Shown here in pieces: positions 1 to 8,129 of a stretch of DNA of 64,000 nt. Within the stretch, counting starts at the first letter, position 1, and every line of letters starts with the position of its first letter. The stretch spans positions 1 to 64,000 of the forward strand of contig NZ_JADCNK010000023.1 in NCBI RefSeq assembly GCF_014947265.1, given 5' to 3'. The translations under genes were made by a program, and so were the position numbers. Origin of the DNA: Pedobacter sp014947265 (GTDB lineage: Bacteria > Bacteroidota > Bacteroidia > Sphingobacteriales > Sphingobacteriaceae). The notes below the pieces were generated by a model. It was not told the origin of the DNA. It saw nothing but the letters and a program-made list of their open reading frames with translations, and ran no database searches.

Positions 1-45
1 AGGAGCGAGGACTTGGAACGATAGCAGGGCTGTAATTAAGTGATT
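1..45. repeat. Partial copy of a dispersed REP-like repeat (family A)
   Basis: The window opens with AGCGAGGACTTGGAACGATAG followed by CAGGGCTG. Similar strings occur at 48269-48322 and, inverted, at 50225-50317 (GCGAGGACTTGAAGAGATAG and GTGAGGACTTATAGCGAAAA in those copies). The 5' part of this copy lies outside the window. The rest of the first 168 bases is an AT-rich leader for the GH15 gene, in which I see no clear promoter. Confidence 0.55.
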
Positions 46-168
46 GAAGTAGGACCTTACATTTTCAAAAAAAAAACATACTCTTAATCATTTTAAAGGC
101 TTTTTTAAATTTTCTCCCTAACTTTTTTCCCATCGGCTTGTTAGTAAAATAAATAAAAAATATAGTCT

Positions 169-1953
169 ATGGCCGAACAGCACCTTTATCAAACAGGAAT
201 TATAGGAAATTGCGCTTTCATTGCACACGTAAATAAAAATACTGATATCTCATGGCTTTGCTGGCCACGTTTCGATAGTCCGTTTGTTTTTGGGAGTTTA
301 TTGGACGAGAAAAAAGGAGGGGAGTTTTCGATTTTACCACAGGGTGAATTCAGTTCAAATCAATATTATATCGAAAATACCAATGTTTTAAGGACAGAAA
401 TTACAGCTGAAGACGGGAAATACCGGATTACAGATTTTGCACCACGTTTTCGCCTATACGATCGCTATTTTAAACCACTAATGTTGATCAGAAAGATCGA
501 ACCTTTGGAGGGTAATCCACGCATCACCATTAAATGCGAGCCGGTTTGTGACTACGGAAAAGGTAAAATGAAATCTAGCCGGGGCAGTAATCACATTGAT
601 TATCTGGGCTGTGATGAAAATATTCGTTTAAGCACCAATGTGTCGCTTACCTATATCATAGATGAAAAGGCATTTGTACTAAATGAGGCAAAATACCTCG
701 TTATGACTTACGGACAAAACCTTGAAGCGCCTGTAGTGAGTACGGCCGAAAATTTTCTTCGTGAAACCATTTCTTATTGGCGCTTATGGATTAAACATTC
801 CTCTATTGCTGGTTTTTACCAACCTTTTGTCATCCGATCGGCCTTGGTTTTAAAAATTCACCAATACGAAGATACTGGGGCAATTATTGCCGCAAGTACC
901 ACCAGTTTACCAGAATCGCCGGGTAGCACGCGAAATTGGGATTACCGCTATTGCTGGTTAAGAGATTCACATTATGTATTAACTTCACTCAATCATATCG
1001 GTCATTTTGAAGAAATGGAGAAGTATTTCAATTACCTTTCTGATATTTCTCATGCGGAAGATACACGCTACCAACCTTTATACGGTATTGCAGGAGAAAG
1101 GCAAATTACCGAACATACGCTAAGTCATTTAGAAGGCTACAAAGGCGAGCAACCAATCAGGATAGGAAACCAGGCTTACGAACATATTCAAAATGATATT
1201 TATGGACAGGTTTTAATTTCAATGTTACCGCTTTATACCGATCACCGTTTTGTTTTTTCTGAACGCAGCGATTCAGTAAAGTGGATTGAAAGTGTACTTT
1301 CTAAAATTGAACGCACCATTGACGAAAAGGATGCCGGAATTTGGGAATTTAGAAATATTGCCAATGTACATTGTTACAGTAACTTATTTCAATGGGCAGG
1401 AGCGCAGGCGGCTTTAAAAATGGCTAAAACTATAGGGAATGAAGATTTTGAAAAACGGGCAAAGGTTTTAATCGATAAGGCTGCGGCACACATTGAAGCT
1501 TGTTATGATCCGGAAAGAAAAGTTTATACCAATGCCGTTGGAAGTCCACATTTAGATGCGAGTACTTTACAATTGATTATGATGAATTATCTTGATCCGG
1601 CTTCTGATCGGGCAAAGGATCATTTAATTGCTTTGGAAAAAGAATTGAAAACTGAAGACGGACTGTTTTATCGTTACTTGCATGCTGATGATTTCGGGAA
1701 GCCGAAAACAACATTTTTAATCTGCGCTTTCTGGTATGTGGAAGCGTTGGCTTGCGTAGGACGTACTGATGAAGCGATTAAGGAATTTGAAAACATTATT
1801 AAGTATTGTAACCATCTGCTGTTATTTAGCGAAGATGTTGATGCTAAAACAGGCAGCCAGTGGGGAAATTTCCCACAAGCTTATAGCCATGTGGGTTTAA
1901 TGAATGCGGCTTACCGTATTGCCATTAAACTGGACAGACCGATATTTTTGTAA
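169..1953 (+). CDS. Glycoside hydrolase family 15 (glucoamylase/trehalase-like)
   Basis: This 594-aa protein is a full-length GH15 enzyme of the bacterial glucoamylase/trehalase type, hydrolysing alpha-glucosidic bonds by inversion. The N-terminal domain opens with a typical GIIGNCAFIAHV segment (residues 10-21). The (alpha/alpha)6 barrel carries NWDYRYCWLRDS (256-267), GERQITEHTLSHLEGY (309-324) and RIGNQAYEHIQNDIYGQ (331-347). The C-terminal FSEDVD...GNFPQAYSH block holds the expected catalytic base Glu. The usual DxYGE is DIYGQ here, a small deviation. No signal peptide is seen, so it is probably cytoplasmic. It converges on the trehalose synthesis gene, so trehalose or maltooligosaccharide turnover is a reasonable inference. 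The exact substrate cannot be read from sequence. Confidence 0.9.
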   Translation: MAEQHLYQTGIIGNCAFIAHVNKNTDISWLCWPRFDSPFVFGSLLDEKKGGEFSILPQGEFSSNQYYIENTNVLRTEITAEDGKYRITDFAPRFRLYDRYFKPLMLIRKIEPLEGNPRITIKCEPVCDYGKGKMKSSRGSNHIDYLGCDENIRLSTNVSLTYIIDEKAFVLNEAKYLVMTYGQNLEAPVVSTAENFLRETISYWRLWIKHSSIAGFYQPFVIRSALVLKIHQYEDTGAIIAASTTSLPESPGSTRNWDYRYCWLRDSHYVLTSLNHIGHFEEMEKYFNYLSDISHAEDTRYQPLYGIAGERQITEHTLSHLEGYKGEQPIRIGNQAYEHIQNDIYGQVLISMLPLYTDHRFVFSERSDSVKWIESVLSKIERTIDEKDAGIWEFRNIANVHCYSNLFQWAGAQAALKMAKTIGNEDFEKRAKVLIDKAAAHIEACYDPERKVYTNAVGSPHLDASTLQLIMMNYLDPASDRAKDHLIALEKELKTEDGLFYRYLHADDFGKPKTTFLICAFWYVEALACVGRTDEAIKEFENIIKYCNHLLLFSEDVDAKTGSQWGNFPQAYSHVGLMNAAYRIAIKLDRPIFL

Positions 1954-1962
1954 GATCGTAAA

Positions 1963-2066
1963 AGTATCGTCATCTCGACTGGAACGCAGTGGAATGGAGA
2001 GATTTATCTAGCAAGATTTCTCAATATAGATTTCTCGACTGCGTTGTACTCTGCTCGAAATGACGA
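1963..2066. repeat. Dispersed inverted repeat (GTCATCTCGACTG type)
   Basis: The arms CGTCATCTCGACTGGAACGC and TCTCGACTGCGTTGTACTC with ATGACG close a ~100-bp imperfect palindrome. A related element lies at 61516-61663 (TCTCTCCATTTCGCTGCGC with CAGTCGAGATGACG). Elements of this wording are common between genes in Bacteroidota genomes. I see no ORF in it. Confidence 0.5.
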
Positions 2067-2081
2067 TTTATTTCGTAAAAA

Positions 2082-2130
2082 AGCTTTGACAACTTTAACG
2101 TGCACAACGCATATTAAAGTTGCCAAAGCT
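2082..2130. repeat. 17-bp inverted repeat in convergent gap
   Basis: AGCTTTGACAACTTTAA (2082-2098) pairs with TTAAAGTTGCCAAAGCT (2114-2130), with one mismatch and a 15-nt loop. It sits between the two convergent sugar genes, directly before a stronger terminator hairpin. It may be a second terminator or a REP-like element. Confidence 0.5.
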
Positions 2131-2135
2131 ATTAT

Positions 2136-2164
2136 AAAAAGGTCTGTAGGACACAGACCTTTTT
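2136..2164. terminator. Bidirectional Rho-independent terminator
   Basis: AAAAAGGTCTGT (2136-2147) pairs perfectly with ACAGACCTTTTT (2153-2164) around a 5-nt loop. The A/T flanks give a U-run in both directions, as expected between the convergent GH15 and otsAB genes. Confidence 0.8.
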
Positions 2165-2182
2165 ATAAAAATATTTCTATTT

Positions 2183-2262
2183 AAGTTACGTCATTCCCGT
2201 GCATACGGGAATCTTAAAGCAATAAGCATTAAGATCCCCAATCGAGCTGGGGATGACGCTAC
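2183..2262. repeat. Dispersed repeat (GTCATTCCCG...GGGGATGACG)
   Basis: CGTCATTCCCGTGCATACGG and the distal ATCCCCAATCGAGCTGGGGA / TGACG form the ends of an ~80-bp imperfect palindrome just downstream of otsAB. No coding potential is seen. It is probably a REP-like intergenic element. Confidence 0.4.
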
Positions 2263-2269
2263 CGAGAAG

Positions 2270-4459
2270 TTAACTCCGCTCCACAAATTCTTCCTTCACC
2301 AAACTCCAAAGCAGCTTTCTGACCTCTCTAAAATCATTGAGGTAATACTTGGCTTCCGAAATGTTATTGCCAACTTTGATGGTAAAAGCATCATCTGGTA
2401 ATACCCTGAAAATATCTTCATCGGTATGGTCATCGCCAAGCGCCAAAATAAAATCTGGTTTCTTATCGTAAAGCCAATTTAAGGCTGCTTTGCCTTTGTT
2501 AACCTCCATGTTTTTAAACTCAATTACCTTATTGCCCGGCATCAATTGCAAGCCTTTATCTGCAGCAAGTATTTTCATGTGGCTGATAATTTCATTGGCC
2601 CTTAAATCGCCTAATCCTTCTTCTGCTTTTCGGTAGTGCCAAACTAAGGAGTAGCTTTTTTCTTCAATAAACGATCCTGGAGTGCGGTCAGTGTATGTTT
2701 CTAATAAAGTCTTTATTTCCTGTTTCCATTGGTCGGTGAGTAATGGCAGGCTGTTCCATTTATCTCCGTACGATTTTTGCCAGGCCCCATGCTCTGCAAT
2801 CAGGTCTACCTTTAAATGCCCAAACCACTGTTCTAAAGTTTCATGTCTTCTTCCGCTGATAATCACTACTTTATTAGCGTTATCAATGGTCAGATTTTCT
2901 ATTAAATCGTAAAGTTCATCATCAGGAGAGGCATCATCAATATTTCCGGTAAAATCTACCAGTGTACCATCATAATCCAAAAACAGTACCCTGTCGGTTG
3001 TTTTGGCATATTTTGCAGCAATTACTTCGTTAATGGTATTTACCGCATGTTTCGTTAGTAACGATTTTTGAGAATCTTTCACTTCGTTTAATCTTAAAAT
3101 AAAATTGTTTACCCAATGTTTCACATTGAATTTTTCTACAATTGCCCGCATGGCTATCATTCGTTGCTGTTGCTCATCCAAAGGCATTTTTAATGCAGTT
3201 ACAATGGCCTCCATAATGTCACCAAGGTTGTTGGGGTTAACGATTACGGCATCGGTTAATTCTTTAGAAGCACCGGCCATTTCACTTAATATAAGAACAC
3301 CGTCATTATTGTTCCTACTGGCAATGTATTCTTTGCTTACCAGGTTCATGCCATCACGCATCGGCGTAACCAAACAGATGTCGGCTGAGGCATAAAGTGC
3401 CGATAACACTTCAATAGGGAAGGAACGGTAAAAATAATTAACCGGAATCCAGTTAATAGATCGGTAACGCGCATTTAAATTACCTACAAACTGATCAATT
3501 TGGTCCCTTAGCTCACTATATTGAGGTACCGTATCGCGAGAAGGTACGACAATCATAAAAAGTTCTATTTTCCCTATATACTCGGGATGGACCTGAAGCA
3601 AAAGTTCTAAAGCTTTTAACCGTTCCAAAATACCTTTGCTATAATCCAGGCGGTCGATAGAAAGGATTACTTTCATCTCTTCTTTTCCGGTCCTGAAATA
3701 ATCAATTTCTTTTTTCACCTTTTCGGTAGCAGTTAAGCTCGAAAATTTATCATAATCAATTCCCATCGGGAAAGCTTCTACCACAATCTGCCTTTCGTTG
3801 CTATTGAGTACGTTTGATGATGAATTTACGGGGAGTAAGCGTGTTGCCGTGCTAATAAAGTGGCGAACATCATCAAAAGTATGGAAACCGATTAAATCAG
3901 CACCTATAAGTCCATTTAAAAGTTCTTCGCGCCAGGGAATTAACCTGAATATTTCGTATGATGGAAAGGGAATATGCTGGAAAAAACCGATGGTTGCATT
4001 AGGGAGTTTTTCCCTCAAAATACCCGGTAGAAGGAGTAATTGGTAGTCTTGAATCCAGATTTTATCTTTTCTGCCCAATACCTGCATGGCACTTTTTGCA
4101 AATTTCTCATTAACAGATTGGTAGCAGTCCCAATAACTTTGTTCATAATGTGCGTAAGTAACCAGATAATGGAATACCGGCCACAATACTTCATTTGAAA
4201 AGCCTTCGTAATATAAATTGATTTCGTTTTGGGTGAGGAAAACCGGATAGAGGTTTAATGCAGCGAGTTTTTGTGTAACTTCTTCCTGACGTTCTTCCGG
4301 AACCTCGATTCCTGGCCATCCGATCCAGATGGAGTTGCCTGATTTGTACACGTCGCCAAGTCCGGTAGCAAGGCCACCCTCGCTGGGAATAAACGTGTAT
4401 TCGTCGTTCTCTTCGATGATTTTAACGGGTAGTCTGTTCGATATTATAACTGTTTTCAT
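2270..4459 (-). CDS. otsAB: Bifunctional trehalose-6-phosphate synthase/phosphatase
   Basis: This 729-aa fusion makes trehalose from UDP-glucose and glucose-6-phosphate and then dephosphorylates the product. Residues 1 to ~470 are a GT20 (OtsA) domain: it starts TVIISNRLPVKI, has a typical W-IQDYQLLLLPGILRE segment, SIDRLDYSKGI, and the DGMNLVSKEYIA donor-binding region. Residues ~490-729 are an OtsB-type HAD phosphatase with nucleophile motif FLDYDGTLVDF, VVIISGR, and the terminal GDDHTDEDIF motif. All key motifs look intact. The fused layout is usual in Bacteroidota. It lies 84 nt downstream of the histidine kinase gene on the same strand and could be partly co-transcribed, though no promoter could be assigned. 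Role: osmo- or desiccation protection (inference). Confidence 0.95.
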   Translation of the reverse strand: MKTVIISNRLPVKIIEENDEYTFIPSEGGLATGLGDVYKSGNSIWIGWPGIEVPEERQEEVTQKLAALNLYPVFLTQNEINLYYEGFSNEVLWPVFHYLVTYAHYEQSYWDCYQSVNEKFAKSAMQVLGRKDKIWIQDYQLLLLPGILREKLPNATIGFFQHIPFPSYEIFRLIPWREELLNGLIGADLIGFHTFDDVRHFISTATRLLPVNSSSNVLNSNERQIVVEAFPMGIDYDKFSSLTATEKVKKEIDYFRTGKEEMKVILSIDRLDYSKGILERLKALELLLQVHPEYIGKIELFMIVVPSRDTVPQYSELRDQIDQFVGNLNARYRSINWIPVNYFYRSFPIEVLSALYASADICLVTPMRDGMNLVSKEYIASRNNNDGVLILSEMAGASKELTDAVIVNPNNLGDIMEAIVTALKMPLDEQQQRMIAMRAIVEKFNVKHWVNNFILRLNEVKDSQKSLLTKHAVNTINEVIAAKYAKTTDRVLFLDYDGTLVDFTGNIDDASPDDELYDLIENLTIDNANKVVIISGRRHETLEQWFGHLKVDLIAEHGAWQKSYGDKWNSLPLLTDQWKQEIKTLLETYTDRTPGSFIEEKSYSLVWHYRKAEEGLGDLRANEIISHMKILAADKGLQLMPGNKVIEFKNMEVNKGKAALNWLYDKKPDFILALGDDHTDEDIFRVLPDDAFTIKVGNNISEAKYYLNDFREVRKLLWSLVKEEFVERS

Positions 4460-4543
4460 GCTTGTATTTGATGTATCTATATCTTTAAAAGCATATCAAA
4501 TTGGTTTTGTTTGAATTTTTAGGTCAAAAAAACATTCAAATGA

Positions 4544-5899
4544 TTAAACGTAGTTAAACACCAATGAAAAAGTGGTACCACTTTCAGGAGTAGAAATTAC
4601 TTCGATACTGCCTCTATGCATCTTCATAATGTTGCGGCTAATCGTTAATCCAATTCCCGATCCGTTTTTCCTGGTGGTGTAAAATGGAACAAATATTTTT
4701 TCCAGATCACTGGCATCAATACCTTTTCCGTTATCGGTAACATCAATATACAGTTTAGTGTTTTCTAAACGGTAATTTACATTGATATAAGGCATTTCCT
4801 TATTTTCGACTGCATAAATGCTGTTGGTAATCAGGTTGATCAATACTTGCTCTACTAATTTCAGATCCAGCTGAACGGTGATTTTTGAGGAAGTCTGTTC
4901 TACATCCAGCACCACATTTTTAACTTTTGCAAATGGCTGCATTAAAACTTTAATGTGCTTTAATATTTCACCAATGGTGTGCGATTCGAGGTTTGGAGTA
5001 GGCAGTTCGGCAATTAAGCGATAATCTTTTACGAAATCCAATAAACCCGATGAACGCCTTTGGATAGTCTGTAGCGCTGTTTTAAGGTCGTCCATTTCAT
5101 CCTCGGTCAAGTTCTTTTTATCGGTTACCATTTTATTGATTGTATCTGATAATGAGCTGATGGGTGTGATGGAATTTAAAATTTCGTGCGAAATAACGCC
5201 GATTAACCTGTTCCATGCTTCAGTTTCTTTTTGCTCAATTTCATCTTTAATATTCTGGAAACTGATGATGGTATAATTTTTCCCGTAAAGGTTTAAGGGG
5301 ATTACCTCTGTTGATAACTGGATCAGTTTATCCTGGATTTTTAGTTCCAAAAACCGCTTTCCGCCCGTTAAAATTTGCTCTATTTCTGTTCCAAATGCCG
5401 GGAGATGCTGTTTTAACCGGTGCCAGTACTTATAAGCGGGTACACCCAAAAGGTTTGACGCAGCCTGGTTGAAAAAGGCAATTTCCTCATCTTTTTCTTC
5501 TTTTGTATTGTTCACTACGATTACACCAACCGGAACCTGTTCTAAAATGGTTTTAATCAGTTGAAACATGGCTTCCTGTTCTAATCTGATCTGCTTGTGC
5601 ACCTGTAAAATATCACTAAACGATTCGTATAATTCAGGAAAGCTTCCCCTCGTTACTTTATTTTTAAAGTTCAAGGTATGATCTCTCGTTTTAACAGCTA
5701 AGATAAAACGGTTAATATCCGACCGGATCTGATTGATATAATAGTAAAGTGAAATAATAGTACCCAAAAAAATCAGTGCAACTCCTATTATAGTAAACCA
5801 GAGTTGAGTATTTTTAATCAGGTAAAACAGGAGATAGCCCAGCAGATTGATGATCAGCAGGCGGAATATTAAACGGAAGGTAAAGCGTTGGTAAAACAT
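4544..5899 (-). CDS. Membrane sensor histidine kinase (NtrY-like)
   Basis: This 451-aa sensor kinase autophosphorylates and should signal to the adjacent sigma-54 regulator. Two membrane segments (about residues 9-28 and 33-56) enclose only a few extracytoplasmic residues, so it likely senses within or at the membrane. A linker follows, then a PAS-like region (~115-215), a HisKA domain with phospho-acceptor His238 in VISHEILNS, and a HATPase domain with N box LITNSIYAV, DNGKGI and GSGIGLTISRNIM. The gene is downstream of the regulator, 67 nt away, with a long inverted repeat between them. The short loop between the two helices recalls intramembrane-sensing kinases that pair with MacB/BceAB-type transporters. 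That comparison is inference, not homology I could test. Confidence 0.88.
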   Translation of the reverse strand: MFYQRFTFRLIFRLLIINLLGYLLFYLIKNTQLWFTIIGVALIFLGTIISLYYYINQIRSDINRFILAVKTRDHTLNFKNKVTRGSFPELYESFSDILQVHKQIRLEQEAMFQLIKTILEQVPVGVIVVNNTKEEKDEEIAFFNQAASNLLGVPAYKYWHRLKQHLPAFGTEIEQILTGGKRFLELKIQDKLIQLSTEVIPLNLYGKNYTIISFQNIKDEIEQKETEAWNRLIGVISHEILNSITPISSLSDTINKMVTDKKNLTEDEMDDLKTALQTIQRRSSGLLDFVKDYRLIAELPTPNLESHTIGEILKHIKVLMQPFAKVKNVVLDVEQTSSKITVQLDLKLVEQVLINLITNSIYAVENKEMPYINVNYRLENTKLYIDVTDNGKGIDASDLEKIFVPFYTTRKNGSGIGLTISRNIMKMHRGSIEVISTPESGTTFSLVFNYV

Positions 5900-5906
5900 G
5901 TTTTTA

Positions 5907-5968
5907 AAGCTGAAAGCTTAAAGGCGAAAGACTAAAGCTTTAAGCTTTGGTCTTTTAGCTTTCAGCTT
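5907..5968. repeat. Long inverted repeat between regulator and kinase genes (family B)
   Basis: AAGCTGAAAGCT (5907-5918) pairs with AGCTTTCAGCTT (5957-5968), and the inner AAAGACTAAAGCTT / AAGCTTTGGTCTTT continues the palindrome, so nearly all 62 bases can fold. The 3' arm overlaps the stop codon of the regulator gene. The same words (GAAAGCTAAAAGACTAAAG) recur at 22555-22590, 25014-25043, 27486-27512, 48829-48860 and 61719-61751. It may attenuate transcription into the kinase gene. Confidence 0.7.
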
Positions 5969-7337
5969 AGATTCCAAATTTCTCAATTCTTCTATACAGT
6001 GCTGCGCGGGTTAAACCCAATTCGGCTGCAGCTCTTGATATGTTTCCTTTATGTTTATCAATGGCTTTTTGCACCATCATTTTTTCCATATCCTCGAGCG
6101 CCATTTCGTCGGGCATTGAATTGTTCTGTGCAAAACGCTGCGGACTTAACTGTAAATCATCTTCCGAAATTTCGTTTCCGTCGCTCATAATTACTGCACG
6201 TTCTAAAACATGCTGCAATTCGCGCACATTGCCCGGCCATTTATAATTTAAAAGTACATCTTCTGCTTTATGACTTAATTTACGGATTTCTTTGTGATAT
6301 TTTGAACTAAAAACCTGCATAAAATGATTCGCTAACAATAAAATATCGGTTCCACGTTTCCGTAATGGAGGCAATAGGAGTTCAACAGTATTGATACGGA
6401 AAAGTAAATCTTGTCGAAACGTGTTTTTTGCTACCATTTCGTTTAGTGGCATGTTGGTGGCGGTGATTAAGCGTACATTTACTTTACGTTCTTTACTTTC
6501 GCCCAAACGGGTAACCGTACGGTTCTGTAAAACGCTTAATAATTTGGCCTGAAGCGGTAGCGTTAAATTTCCAATCTCGTCTAAAAAAATTGTTCCTCCA
6601 TCTGCCAGTTCAAACCGTCCGGGTTTATCTTCTTTTGCATCGGTAAAAGCACCTTTGGCATAACCGAAAAGCTCACTTTCGAACAAATTTTCGTTCAAGG
6701 AACCTAAATCAACATGCATAAAAACCTGATTTTTGCGCTGCGAGTTTCCGTGAATTTCATAAGCAAAAACCTGTTTTCCGGTACCATTTTCTCCTAAAAT
6801 TAATACATTTGCATCAGTAGGTGCAACTTTAACCAAAGTGGCCTGTAAGTGTTTAATGCCATCAGCCTGACCAACGATATTCTCAAAACCACGGGTAAGG
6901 TCTTTTTGCAAGGAAGAATGTATTTTTTCGAGTTTTTTAACTTTTCTGGTCGATTCCCGTAGTTTTGAGGCCGCAGAAATGGTGGCGAAAAGTTTTTCAT
7001 TTTCCCAGGGTTTTAAAATGAAATCTGTCGCACCTTTTTTAATTGCTTTAACCGCAAGTTCAACATTTCCAAAGGCTGTCATTAAAATGACTACATAATC
7101 TTTATCAATAGATAAAATGTGTTCGAGCCAATATAATCCCTCACGACCGTCACTTGCACCTTTTTGATAGTTCATATCAAGCAGGATGATATCTACTTCA
7201 TTTTTGCTTAGTAAAACATTGATTTCTTTAGGCGATTTACAGGTAATTACCTGCTTAACCTGCTGTTTTAAAAACAAACGGGCACTAAGCAGGATATCGT
7301 CGTCGTCATCGATAATTAAAACTGTGGCGTCTAGCAT
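5967..7337 (-). CDS. Sigma-54-dependent response regulator (NtrC family)
   Basis: This 456-aa enhancer-binding protein has three domains. The receiver (1-~120) has acidic DDDDD (10-14) and phospho-acceptor Asp54 in IILLDMNY. The AAA+ domain (~150-385) has Walker A GENGTGKQ (182-189), FLDEIGN Walker B and RLGE. The C-terminal Fis-type helix-turn-helix is at about 425-456 (GNISRAAAELGLTRAALYRR). The sigma-54 contact loop reads GAFTDA (229-234) instead of GAFTGA. The gene is divergent from the transporter operon, whose leader has a matching sigma-54 promoter and paired upstream sites. Together with the kinase it is the likely activator of that operon. Confidence 0.93.
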   Translation of the reverse strand: MLDATVLIIDDDDDILLSARLFLKQQVKQVITCKSPKEINVLLSKNEVDIILLDMNYQKGASDGREGLYWLEHILSIDKDYVVILMTAFGNVELAVKAIKKGATDFILKPWENEKLFATISAASKLRESTRKVKKLEKIHSSLQKDLTRGFENIVGQADGIKHLQATLVKVAPTDANVLILGENGTGKQVFAYEIHGNSQRKNQVFMHVDLGSLNENLFESELFGYAKGAFTDAKEDKPGRFELADGGTIFLDEIGNLTLPLQAKLLSVLQNRTVTRLGESKERKVNVRLITATNMPLNEMVAKNTFRQDLLFRINTVELLLPPLRKRGTDILLLANHFMQVFSSKYHKEIRKLSHKAEDVLLNYKWPGNVRELQHVLERAVIMSDGNEISEDDLQLSPQRFAQNNSMPDEMALEDMEKMMVQKAIDKHKGNISRAAAELGLTRAALYRRIEKFGI

Positions 7338-7463
7338 AACCTCTCCCTATTAAAGTTAGTATATTTTTATTCTTTTTTGCTTTCCCTCTCCTGCAGGAGA
7401 GGGAATTGTGTTTCTGTGTTTTGAACCCATCGTCCTTGTTGGGTGTAATTTTTTGCGTTCCTT
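7338..7463. other. Non-coding leader with a CTCTCC/GGAGAG palindrome
   Basis: This stretch upstream of the regulator gene carries CCCTCTCCTGCAGGAGAGGG (from 7384), a perfect 20-bp palindrome. A variant, CCCCTCTCCTCTAGGAGAGG, lies at about 7935-7954. The two copies flank the DUF559 remnant, which suggests it came in with, or was framed by, a REP-like element. No clear promoter for the regulator was found. Confidence 0.45.
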
Positions 7464-7837
7464 TTAAGGAGAAAGGTAGCTTTTAATAGGGTTTATAACT
7501 CTATCCAAGCTATTATTTACTTCTTCATTCGTAAACCGGATTACAGTTATACCAATCTTCATAAGTTCAATAGTTCGATTTTGATCATATTCTTGATTTT
7601 CGGGATTGTTGTGTATTCCTCCGTCAATTTCAATGATTAATTTAGCCTCATGGCAGTAAAAATCTGCAATATATTGATGTAATGGATGCTGCCTTTAAAA
7701 TTTAAAAGTTTTCTATTTCTCAAACATTGCCAAATGATTTCCTCAGTCTCCGTTTGATTCTTTCGTAGTGCCTTTGAAAATTCAAATAATTTCGAATTGG
7801 CACCATGAAATAGGTTGTTTTTATGTTCCTCCGTATC
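7464..7837 (-). pseudogene. DUF559 (Vsr-like endonuclease domain) gene remnant
   Basis: Read on the minus strand this encodes a recognisable DUF559 protein in two frames. The first part reads FEFSKALRKNQTETEEIIW then CLRNRKLLNFK. After a frameshift at about 7692-7700 the second part reads QHPLHQYIADFYCHEAK, LIIEIDGGIHNN, then YDQNRTIELMKIGITVIRF and a stop at 7464. The catalytic-looking IADF and EIDGG motifs survive. There is no start codon: a TAA (7838-7840) precedes the homologous region where a Met would be expected. It is therefore a decayed gene, sitting between the regulator and its target promoter. Confidence 0.75.
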
Positions 7838-7980
7838 TTACAGATTAATCTTAACCTATTAAAGATAATGGTTTTGTTTTTACGTTGTTGTTTCTAACCT
7901 TCTCTTTCTGCACCCTACTATCTCCTCCCTGCCCCCTCTCCTCTAGGAGAGGGGATCAAGTGGAGAGGCAAAAGTAATAA

Positions 7981-8021
7981 AACTGTCCGCTCCCGCACAT
8001 CAACTGTTCGATAATGAACAT
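7981..8021. promoter_or_regulatory. Paired upstream activator sites for the sigma-54 regulator
   Basis: Two 20-mers fit the pattern AACTGTYCGNNNNNGNACAT: 7981-8000 (centre CTCCC) and 8002-8021 (centre ATAAT). Each is a dyad (TGTTC...GAACA in the second), and they repeat with a 21-bp period, about two helical turns. They lie roughly 65-105 bp upstream of the sigma-54 core, the usual place for enhancer sites. Binding by the divergent regulator is inference. Confidence 0.7.
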
Positions 8022-8082
8022 ATAAAAATAATAAAAACTTTTAACATTTTGATTGTTAGTATTTTAAATGTGTTTTTAGGTT

Positions 8083-8100
8083 TTGGCACAAGCTTGGCAT
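8083..8100 (+). promoter_or_regulatory. Sigma-54 (-24/-12) promoter of the transporter operon
   Basis: TTGGCACAAGCTTGGCAT has the invariant GG (8085-8086) and GC (8097-8098) separated by exactly 10 nt, and matches TGGCAC-N5-TTGCA closely. Transcription would start near 8110, 20 nt before the adaptor ATG. Two CGAACA words (8110-8115 and 8123-8128) fall in the short leader. Confidence 0.85.
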
Positions 8101-8129
8101 AAGGGAAATCGAACAGTACAACCGAACAC

